From Rhizobiaceae bacterium (GTDB lineage Bacteria; Pseudomonadota; Alphaproteobacteria; Rhizobiales; Rhizobiaceae), in assembly GCA_021648425.1 (NCBI GenBank), contig JAKISV010000086.1, positions 1 to 11,460 of the forward strand: a stretch of 11,460 nucleotides of DNA, written 5' to 3'. The position numbers and the translations under genes are program-made. Below, piece by piece: positions 1 to 6,296 of the stretch. The notes beneath the pieces are model-generated. The model was not told the DNA's origin, ran no database searches, and was given only the letters and a program-made list of their open reading frames with translations. The stretch's first letter is position 1; each line of letters opens with the position of its first letter.

Positions 1-973
1 CACTGATCACCTCAGCCCCCTGCGGGGCCAGGTTTTTCAGATCATCCATAACCACGCTGTTCATTGTACCGCCACCGCAGATAACCCAGAGCGCAGGAAC
101 AGCAGGAAAGTGACGTACTGACTGCAATATCCCTCTTGCCGTAAGCCTTGCCAGACTGCGAGCCCCATCAGCAACCGAGACAGCACGGTCATTCAGTGGG
201 GTAAAATCAAGCCGATCGAGAGATTTGGGAACCGGTTGCGAAAAATAGGAATCGGCCAGATATTGTTCAACGATATCTTCGATGACTGTTCCCTGCTTTG
301 CAGTTTGACCGCCTTCATCAAACTCCTTTCCCGCGCGCTGTTGCATCCACTGATCAATCAATACATTGCCGGGACCACAATCAAAGGCAATAAGCTCATT
401 CTCATTGCCCACATAGGTAACATTGGAAATTCCACCAATGTTAACAAAAACCACCGGCAAATCATTTGCAGGGATGCCGGTCTGACTACGAGCAAGAGCA
501 CGGTGGTAGGCTGGAACCAGAGGTGCACCCTGCCCGCCATGTTTCATGTCATTTGATCGCATATCAAAAATAACGTCAATGCCTGTGGCATCCGCAATGG
601 CCTGGCCATCACCCAACTGAACCGTTATCGCTTCATGAGGGCGATGCAATATCGTTTGTCCATGAAAACCTATCAGGTCTATATCTTCAGCATTAAAATT
701 ATACTTTGACAAAAACTGCGCTACAGCTTCGCTGTGCAGTACGGTAATCTCGTTTTCCAGAGCACCAAGGGCGCCCGGGCGTTCTGCTCGGGCTTTGATT
801 AGTTTACCATCCACCAAACCTTGTTTGAGACGAATACGAAGGTCATTATTATAAGGGACAAACAGATTTGAACCCCGCTCTATATAATCTTTTCCATCAC
901 TGCGAATAAGAGCCGCATCAATGCCATCCATACTGGTGCCACTCATCATTCCAATTGCAGTGAATTTATCCAT
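1..973 (-). CDS. anmK: Anhydro-N-acetylmuramic acid kinase, 3' end cut by window edge
   Basis: The enzyme cleaves the 1,6-anhydro ring of anhydro-N-acetylmuramate and phosphorylates it with ATP to give MurNAc-6-phosphate, a cytoplasmic step of peptidoglycan recycling. I translated the minus strand from the ATG at 971-973 and found 324 uninterrupted codons to the window edge; family members are usually about 370 residues, so roughly 45 C-terminal residues are missing. Visible motifs are the N-terminal GMMSGTSMDGID (residues 8-19), RSNDMKHGGQGAPLVP (139-154), which carries the expected catalytic aspartate (D142), VNIGGISN (177-184), FDCGPGN (197-203) and a late CGGGT motif. The start is set by the family's N-terminal motif, since only a weak GGTG lies upstream. 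It diverges from tyrS across 74 bp. Nothing suggests decay. Family assignment is secure. Confidence 0.96.
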   Translation of the reverse strand, partial: MDKFTAIGMMSGTSMDGIDAALIRSDGKDYIERGSNLFVPYNNDLRIRLKQGLVDGKLIKARAERPGALGALENEITVLHSEAVAQFLSKYNFNAEDIDLIGFHGQTILHRPHEAITVQLGDGQAIADATGIDVIFDMRSNDMKHGGQGAPLVPAYHRALARSQTGIPANDLPVVFVNIGGISNVTYVGNENELIAFDCGPGNVLIDQWMQQRAGKEFDEGGQTAKQGTVIEDIVEQYLADSYFSQPVPKSLDRLDFTPLNDRAVSVADGARSLARLTARGILQSVRHFPAVPALWVICGGGTMNSVVMDDLKNLAPQGAEVIS

Positions 974-993
974 TTCAACACCGTGATTAATTA

Positions 994-1022
994 GCTATAC
1001 CCTGCTAACGATACAGGGTTAA
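994..1022 (-). promoter_or_regulatory. Candidate sigma-70 type promoter for anmK
   Basis: On the minus strand TTAACC (1017-1022) and TATAGC (994-999) are separated by exactly 17 bp, each matching the -35 and -10 consensus at four of six positions. Transcription would begin near 987, leaving a leader of about 14 nt before the anmK ATG. This rests on pattern matching alone. AT-rich gaps give such matches by chance. Confidence 0.3.
999..1019. repeat. Small inverted repeat in the anmK-tyrS divergent gap
   Basis: ACCCTG (999-1004) and its exact reverse complement CAGGGT (1014-1019) flank 9 bp. The dyad overlaps the candidate anmK promoter and lies just before the AT-rich stretch (1020-1032) where a tyrS -10 element would be expected, so it could be an operator acting on both genes. 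The arms are only 6 bp, so chance occurrence is a serious alternative. The repeat itself is certain; any function is not. Confidence 0.45.
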
Positions 1023-1047
1023 ATATATTATATCAGGAAAGCTTAAG

Positions 1048-2301
1048 ATGTCCGCCTACAAATCCGAGTTTCTTCAGACCCTTGATGAAAGGGGATTCAT
1101 CCACCAATTGTCCAATGCCGATGGCCTGGACAAGCTGCTTTGCGAAGAAACTGTCACCGCCTATATCGGCTATGATTGCACTGCCCCCTCGCTACATGTG
1201 GGAAATCTGGTGCAGATCATGTTGTTGTATTGGTTTCAAAAAACCGGGCACAGGCCGTTGGCCCTGATGGGCGGCGGCACGTCTATGATTGGCGACCCAT
1301 CTGGCAAAGATGAAAGCCGCAATATGCTGAGTATTGACAAAATTGAAGTCAATAAGGCCGGCATATGCGATATATTCAGTAAATTTCTTAAATTTGGAGA
1401 CGGGCCACGTGACGCAATAATGCCGGATAATGCCGACTGGCTGATGCAACTCAACTATGTCGATTTCCTGCGCGAATACGGTAAGAATTTTTCGGTCAAC
1501 CAGATGCTGGCACGCGACTCAGTAAAAAACCGTCTTGGGCGCGAACAGCATTTGTCCTTCCTGGAATTCAATTACATGATTTTCCAGGCATACGATTTTG
1601 TTGAATTGTTTCAGCGCTATGGATGCCGCCTGCAAATGGGTGGTTCTGATCAATGGGGAAATATTGTATCAGGTGTCGATCTTGGGCGTCGCTGTGGCAC
1701 AAAAGAGCTGTTTGCCGTGACTGCTCCTCTCCTGACAACATCTTCCGGTGCCAAGATGGGCAAGACAGCCGAAGGTGCCGTGTGGCTCTCCAGCGACATG
1801 CTGCCGGTTTATGACTACTGGCAATACTGGCGCAATTGTGAGGACGATGATGTTGGCCGTTTTCTAAAGCTGTTTACATCTCTGCCACTGGATGAAATCA
1901 ACCGCCTTCAGTCTTTAAAAGGCGCAGAGGCAAATGAAGCCAAGAAAATACTGGCAACTGAGGCCACCGCAATGGTTCACGGGCGCAAACCAGCCCAGGA
2001 AGCAGCCCAAACTGCACGCAAGACGTTTGAAGAAGGGGTTCTGGCTGATAGTTTGCCGACGATCAATGTCACGCAGGACAGCCTGCAAGAGGGTATAGGC
2101 ATATTGACCATGATTGTTGAAGCGGGCTTTGCTTCGTCCAACGGTGAAGCGCGCAGGCACATTAAAGGCGGTGCAATTCGCATCAATGATATTTCGGTAA
2201 GCGATGATCGCGCTACCCTGAATTCCACCCAACGCGATAATGATGGTGTGATCAAACTATCGATGGGCAAAAAGCGCCATGTTCTCATTCGCGCAAAATG
2301 A
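1048..2301 (+). CDS. tyrS: Tyrosyl-tRNA synthetase (class I, TyrS type)
   Basis: This cytoplasmic enzyme activates tyrosine with ATP and charges tRNA-Tyr. The 417-residue length is normal for bacterial TyrRS. The Rossmann catalytic domain carries YIGYDCTAPSLHVGN (39-53), whose HVGN (50-53) is the HIGH-type ATP site, then MGGGTSMIGDPSGK (74-87), the tyrosine-pocket region QMGGSDQWGNIVSG (196-209) and KMGKT (236-240) in place of KMSKS, a usual variant in proteobacterial TyrRS. The C-terminal 60 or so residues look like an S4 RNA-binding domain (SSNGEARRHIKGGAIRINDI, about 365-385). The start is supported by AGGAAA at 1035-1040, 7 nt before the ATG. It diverges from anmK and its stop lies 5 bp from the stop of the converging AsmA-like gene. 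No defect seen. Confidence 0.98.
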   Translation: MSAYKSEFLQTLDERGFIHQLSNADGLDKLLCEETVTAYIGYDCTAPSLHVGNLVQIMLLYWFQKTGHRPLALMGGGTSMIGDPSGKDESRNMLSIDKIEVNKAGICDIFSKFLKFGDGPRDAIMPDNADWLMQLNYVDFLREYGKNFSVNQMLARDSVKNRLGREQHLSFLEFNYMIFQAYDFVELFQRYGCRLQMGGSDQWGNIVSGVDLGRRCGTKELFAVTAPLLTTSSGAKMGKTAEGAVWLSSDMLPVYDYWQYWRNCEDDDVGRFLKLFTSLPLDEINRLQSLKGAEANEAKKILATEATAMVHGRKPAQEAAQTARKTFEEGVLADSLPTINVTQDSLQEGIGILTMIVEAGFASSNGEARRHIKGGAIRINDISVSDDRATLNSTQRDNDGVIKLSMGKKRHVLIRAK

Positions 2302-2306
2302 AATTC

Positions 2307-4649
2307 TTAGCCGCCGCGCGGTTCAAAAATCTTTTTGAATATTCCCGGGGCAACAATTGACAGTGGATTGAGAAGTAATTTAGGCGATTGGACAGGACCG
2401 GAAAGACGGTAGGTAATCCCGATTAATCCGCTGTCTTTGCCGTTTGAGAATATCTGCCCGACAAGAGGAATAGCCGAGACAATTCGCGATATCCCAAAAG
2501 CGGGCATGAATGTGCCGCCTATATTCATACGGTTGTTTTTGTCAAATAGCAGGCCGTTATAGGTAATACCAATCTGCACACCGGTTAGCGAACCATCCAT
2601 GGAAAGATAACCCTCGCCTTTTTCAATAGAAGCCTGAGCACTGGGGAAGCGCACCCGGTGAGTTTGTATTTTACTAAATTCCTTTTTCAACCGCCCTTCG
2701 CGGTCGAATTCTTCAACCCGCTCATTAGACACCAGTTTTTTCAGCTTGGGTTCATCAACTATAACAAAGTTTTTGACTACCACATTTCCTCGAAAGGGCT
2801 CACCCCGGCGACGCTGCAGGTTGGCCGCCATCTGGCCCTCCTCCATTCGTGAATACAGGTCAAGGAATGACAATGCGCTGCCAGCATTTTGAGAACGTAT
2901 TTTAAAGTTGGTTGTACTTCCCGTTGTGACTGCCTCTATTGTAGTTGTTTGCGCGCGATTAAATCGGGTATTCAGGTTGAGAACATCCAACCACCCTTTT
3001 TTGACAGAGTAATTCAAAACAAGGTTGTTGGCAGTGCGATTTCCAAATCCTTTTACATTTTTGATATTGGCTGACAGACTGAATGTCGCGGTTCCCTGAT
3101 CTACCGCAGCACCCTTTTGTTTAAAAAGTTTATTTACAAGAACACGACCATCAAAATAATCTCCATTGGCAGTAATGGTATAAGCACGGTTATTGCGGCG
3201 GATACGCACCGCCAGGTCATCTTGATTATTGAGTGAAACCTTGGGAAAATTGGCTGACTTCAAGCCGCCTTTATCAATGGTGAGTTTGCCATCCATCAAA
3301 AAGCTTTTGCCACGCAGTTTCAAATTGCTGATGACAACTGTGCTTTTTTCATTGACCATTTGAAAACTTGCTTTTGCCGGAATGCCTGCCCCTTTACGCC
3401 ACCCGATCCATGGCAGTGCAATTTGTGCATTTTTCAGATCAACAGATATAACCGCAGCTTTTTTTCCCTCATACTGCTCCATTTGCACATCGACAATGCC
3501 GGTAATCACCGGGTTGAGATTCATGCCGATTTTTTTTCGTTGCTTGTCGTTCAGACGCGCGTTTAACACCCGTTTTCTTTTGACTTTCGAGTTTTTTGCA
3601 ACCGGCTCGATCATCAAAACCTTGCCCGAAATTCCATCAATTGTTGAAGTGCCGGTAATTACCGCTTTATCCGCGTTTACCTCAATTACAACATTGCTCC
3701 CGGAGATTTTTCTGCCGGAAATCAGCTTTGAACTGCGGGCGTTTTGCAAACGTATTTGAGCCTGCCAGTCAACTTCAGCAAATTGCAGTTTTTTCTTGAG
3801 TGGAAAATTCGCCACCACATCTATTTGCGAGTTGCCGGACCATTGGTCCGAGGCCATTTTCAAGCGATCCATTACTTTTAAAGGTGCGGAATTTGATATC
3901 TCTGCCAGATTTGCGACAAGCCCCTTTACCAGCATAGTGGTTGCTGCTTTAAGCGGTCTTTGGGCTGCGTCAAGAATTGTGAAGCTGCCTTTTTCAATGT
4001 TAACCGCTTTACCATTAGCTGCATAAACAACACCGCTATCGAGTTTCAGGTCTGTACGCATACCACGCATTTTTATGTTGCCCGATGCGCTGCGCACCGG
4101 TGGCATTTCGCCAAAAGTATCAAAACGCACGCCCTCAACATCTATATCCAGTAACAGCTGATCTTCGCCAATCCGTTTTCCTTTGTGTATTCGGCCCAGG
4201 ATTCCGCCTGGAATAGAGGCGGTCACTGTGGCCGATGAAATGCGGCCACCGTGTACATTATTCCCTACCCAGTCACGAACCTTTGTTGCCAGAAAAATCG
4301 GCCAATATTGCTTGATCGCTGCCATCGGCATTCCGGTAGAGACACCGTTAAGTACGAGGGAAGGCGTTTCGCTGTTAAAACCAAGACTGGCTGAGCCGAC
4401 CATATCACCATCCACTACGGACATTTTCCATTGGTCAATATTCAACAGTTTGCGGGTCCGGTCATACCCGCCTTCAAAGATCATTGAAGCTGAATATACT
4501 TTTTCACCGCTTTGAGAAGGCGCGCTACGCGCCTGTTCCACCACCAGAGTAATCCACATCACCAGCAAGGCCCGAGCCCGGTTCCACGGGCGTAACCCCC
4601 CCCACAATGCGGGCTTCAAAACCTCCAACGCTGATCTGCGAGCGTTCAA
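2307..4649 (-). CDS. AsmA/YhdP-like (DUF3971-type) protein, C-terminal part of a frameshifted gene
   Basis: This open frame reads from a stop at 4650-4652 to a TAA at 2307-2309, about 780 codons. The only usable start near its beginning is TTG at 4647-4649, with no Shine-Dalgarno sequence, and the first 37 or so residues (tryptophan- and arginine-rich, e.g. RPWNRARALLVMW) do not look like this family. I therefore read it as the continuation of the gene starting at 5700. From about residue 40 on it looks like a periplasmic AsmA/YhdP-type protein: long alternating beta-strand sequence, many G-N-I/V-K motifs (SGNIKMRG, VVKNFVIVDEP), no internal membrane helix, and a typical alphaproteobacterial ending (LSGPVQSPKLLLNPLS, then APGIFKKIFEP). 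Relatives such as YhdP and TamB in E. coli are implicated in phospholipid movement between inner and outer membranes; that role here is inferred from family. Confidence 0.8.
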   Translation of the reverse strand: MNARRSALEVLKPALWGGLRPWNRARALLVMWITLVVEQARSAPSQSGEKVYSASMIFEGGYDRTRKLLNIDQWKMSVVDGDMVGSASLGFNSETPSLVLNGVSTGMPMAAIKQYWPIFLATKVRDWVGNNVHGGRISSATVTASIPGGILGRIHKGKRIGEDQLLLDIDVEGVRFDTFGEMPPVRSASGNIKMRGMRTDLKLDSGVVYAANGKAVNIEKGSFTILDAAQRPLKAATTMLVKGLVANLAEISNSAPLKVMDRLKMASDQWSGNSQIDVVANFPLKKKLQFAEVDWQAQIRLQNARSSKLISGRKISGSNVVIEVNADKAVITGTSTIDGISGKVLMIEPVAKNSKVKRKRVLNARLNDKQRKKIGMNLNPVITGIVDVQMEQYEGKKAAVISVDLKNAQIALPWIGWRKGAGIPAKASFQMVNEKSTVVISNLKLRGKSFLMDGKLTIDKGGLKSANFPKVSLNNQDDLAVRIRRNNRAYTITANGDYFDGRVLVNKLFKQKGAAVDQGTATFSLSANIKNVKGFGNRTANNLVLNYSVKKGWLDVLNLNTRFNRAQTTTIEAVTTGSTTNFKIRSQNAGSALSFLDLYSRMEEGQMAANLQRRRGEPFRGNVVVKNFVIVDEPKLKKLVSNERVEEFDREGRLKKEFSKIQTHRVRFPSAQASIEKGEGYLSMDGSLTGVQIGITYNGLLFDKNNRMNIGGTFMPAFGISRIVSAIPLVGQIFSNGKDSGLIGITYRLSGPVQSPKLLLNPLSIVAPGIFKKIFEPRGG

Positions 4650-4652
4650 GGA
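4525..4652 (-). other. Frameshift zone joining the two AsmA/YhdP-like frames, with a G8 run
   Basis: Both frames are open only between the TAA at 4650-4652 and the TAG at 4525-4527, so the shift lies here. Moving from the upstream to the downstream frame needs one base fewer (or two more). The run of eight G on the coding strand (eight C at 4596-4603) is the classic site for such an indel. Protein sense suggests a different point: the upstream frame still looks natural through GLAGDVDY, and dropping one base near 4546-4552 gives GDVDY-LVVEQARSAPS. Correction at the G run would instead insert RPWNRARALLVMW, which looks out of place. Causes to separate are an assembly or sequencing error, a true mutation, or phase-variable or slippage expression. 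Confidence 0.75.
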
Positions 4653-5700
4653 TTAAACGGTTTAGTTTGGGAAACAATCGAAAGTTGAGAGCAAGCTTGT
4701 TAACATTTGTTTTGCCCTTGCGACCAAGGCGCAAATCGCCCTTCCCAACCATTATGCTGAGTACCGGTTGCTGAACAGTATTATCAGCATTAAATTCCAG
4801 ATTCAGTCGACCTTTGAGTATCGAATTTGAAGCAATGAACTTGTCCTCAAATTTAACATCATTTGGGTCTGGCAGCCATTCTCGTGCATCCACCCCGTCA
4901 AAATTGAGCTTAAGCGTTGCACTGCCATTTTCACGTTGAGTATAAACTGCTTCCGCTTTCAGATCTGATTTTCCCGTATCCGCATCCAGAAGCATATTCA
5001 TTTCATCTGTTGAACCCGATTCCAGCAAAAATTCGTTTATCGTAATTTTATCTGTTGACCCGGCACCAGGTTTATAACCAATCAGCAAACTATCCTTGAT
5101 GCCTATTTTCTTAATTTCACTGTCGGACAATCGAGATTGAAACTGAGAAAGTAATTGCCCAAACTGTGACAGGCTTTTGTCGATTTCCCTGGGTATGACG
5201 GCATTGTCCCGCGGCAAATACTGCCCTATGTCCAGTTTTGAAGATTCAAAGGTAATCGTATTGATTTTCGGCCGCCCGTCGAACAATGACATCGGTGGAA
5301 CGCCGACTATGACCTGGCCGATGGTAGCAATAGGAGTGGATTCGCCCACCTTCAGGACTTCAACATCATTTGAAGTGATTGAAATCAGACTGGCCCCATT
5401 AAATTCAACACGTGTTGGGCCCAGACGAACTTCATATTGACGGCCCAGCAAAGAGGTGATCGAACGTTCAATACGATTATTCAGCGCATCATTTTCAATC
5501 ACTCCGCCCTGTAACAGGAAAAACAACCCAAATACGCCAATTGCCACGCCGGAAATAACCACACCCAACGTTACCAGTATCATCCGCAAATAACGCCTGC
5601 CACGGCCGGAATGCAGGCGAATATCATCATCCGCATCAATTTGTCTGATACTTTGTGTTTGCGATTTTACGCTGGAGTCTTTGTCAGTGATATTATTCAT
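4525..5700 (-). CDS. AsmA/YhdP-like protein, N-terminal part of a frameshifted gene
   Basis: A 391-codon frame opens with ATG at 5698-5700. It has a short charged N-terminus (residues 1-36, ending in an arginine-rich RGRRYLR), one strong hydrophobic segment (about 38-64, ILVTLGVVISGVAIGVFGLFF) that should anchor it in the inner membrane with the rest in the periplasm, then the start of the AsmA/DUF3971-like beta-rich region. The early LGRQYEVRLGPTRVEFNG (about 90-107) and a stretch on thresholds of gene terms such as VGVPPMSLFDGRPKINTI fit the alphaproteobacterial family. It stops at a TAG (4525-4527) just after GGVTPVEPGSGLAGDVDY, mid-domain, while homologous-looking sequence continues in the next frame. 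Joined by a one-base change, the gene (2307-5700) would encode about 1130 residues, near the family size. No clear Shine-Dalgarno precedes the ATG. It follows ridA at 196 bp on the same strand. Confidence 0.8.
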   Translation of the reverse strand: MNNITDKDSSVKSQTQSIRQIDADDDIRLHSGRGRRYLRMILVTLGVVISGVAIGVFGLFFLLQGGVIENDALNNRIERSITSLLGRQYEVRLGPTRVEFNGASLISITSNDVEVLKVGESTPIATIGQVIVGVPPMSLFDGRPKINTITFESSKLDIGQYLPRDNAVIPREIDKSLSQFGQLLSQFQSRLSDSEIKKIGIKDSLLIGYKPGAGSTDKITINEFLLESGSTDEMNMLLDADTGKSDLKAEAVYTQRENGSATLKLNFDGVDAREWLPDPNDVKFEDKFIASNSILKGRLNLEFNADNTVQQPVLSIMVGKGDLRLGRKGKTNVNKLALNFRLFPKLNRLILERSQISVGGFEARIVGGVTPVEPGSGLAGDVDYSGGGTGA

Positions 5701-5710
5701 ACCGATTCAA

Positions 5711-5716
5711 ATTATA
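5711..5716 (-). promoter_or_regulatory. Perfect -10 hexamer close to the AsmA/YhdP-like start
   Basis: The minus strand reads TATAAT here, 10 nt before the ATG at 5700. Initiation would fall near 5704, giving an almost leaderless message, which would agree with the lack of a Shine-Dalgarno sequence. No good -35 lies 16-18 bp upstream (TGGATT is the best at 17 bp), so the promoter reading is weak. The rest of the 5701-5896 gap shows no convincing terminator, RNA gene or coding sequence. Confidence 0.22.
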
Positions 5717-5896
5717 AAATTTCTGTCACGATAAATCCATCGCCAAATAAGGCCTGAACAATCGTAATACAATATTGAGTGCTGCGGTCTGTAAACTTGC
5801 CTGTAAATACAAGCTGCCGCATTGAGTAACTGTCTTAAGTGTCGAAAGAATGGCTTTTTAACAACCCATAACCACCTTTTATTGCAGGATACCAAG

Positions 5897-6292
5897 TCAA
5901 TCGACTAACGCAATACATTCCATTTCAACTCTGGCATTCAGAGCCAGCTCTTTTGCGGCAAACGCCGAGCGTGCCGGATATGGCTTTTTAAAACAACCGG
6001 CATAAACAATATTAAATTCAGCCCACTCATCCATATCCGCAAGCATAACGGTGCAACGAACCATATTTGCAAGTTTACTGCCGTTTTCTTCCAACACGGT
6101 TTTGATGTTATCCATCATCTGTCGCGTTTCATTGCCGATACCACCTTTAACCAGATTTAGTGTACCTGGGGTTACGCCTATTTGTCCTGATAAAAACAAC
6201 AATTCGCCCACCCGAACGGCTTCAGAGAAGGGCAATTCATCACTCAGCACTTTGCCTGAGTTACAGTGGATTAATTGTGTCATTTTTTTCAT
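5897..6292 (-). CDS. RidA family (YjgF/YER057c/UK114) protein
   Basis: RidA proteins hydrolyse reactive enamines and imines, such as 2-aminoacrylate, made by PLP enzymes such as threonine/serine dehydratase; they act as cytoplasmic homotrimers. The 131-residue product has the family order: SEAVRVGELLFLSGQIG (about 22-38), ENIKTVLEE-type helix, the MVRCTVMLADM strand pair, YPARSAF carrying the arginine that binds the substrate carboxylate, and the terminal VEMECIAL. The Tyr of the classical GPYSQ motif is Phe here (LPFSEA), which marks a paralogue subgroup common in alphaproteobacteria, so substrate may differ from RidA itself. I chose the ATG at 6290-6292 because AGGGAA precedes it by 8 nt; a longer reading into valS is possible but extends outside the family. 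The start lies 4 nt after the valS stop, so the two are probably one operon with coupled translation. Confidence 0.93.
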   Translation of the reverse strand: MKKMTQLIHCNSGKVLSDELPFSEAVRVGELLFLSGQIGVTPGTLNLVKGGIGNETRQMMDNIKTVLEENGSKLANMVRCTVMLADMDEWAEFNIVYAGCFKKPYPARSAFAAKELALNARVEMECIALVD

Positions 6293-6296
6293 GATT

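Noticed and set aside
5707..5895. A 62-codon minus-strand frame between ridA and the AsmA/YhdP-like gene
   Set aside because: Its product is rich in W, R, Y and C with no recognisable family, it has no clear ribosome binding site, and base use looks intergenic.
5849..5998. A near-repeat of about 17 bases (GGTTGTT, then AAAAAGCCAT) found once in ridA and once in the gap downstream of it
   Set aside because: I considered a partial duplication of the ridA 3' end, but the flanks do not match in DNA or translation, so a chance A/T-rich match is more likely.
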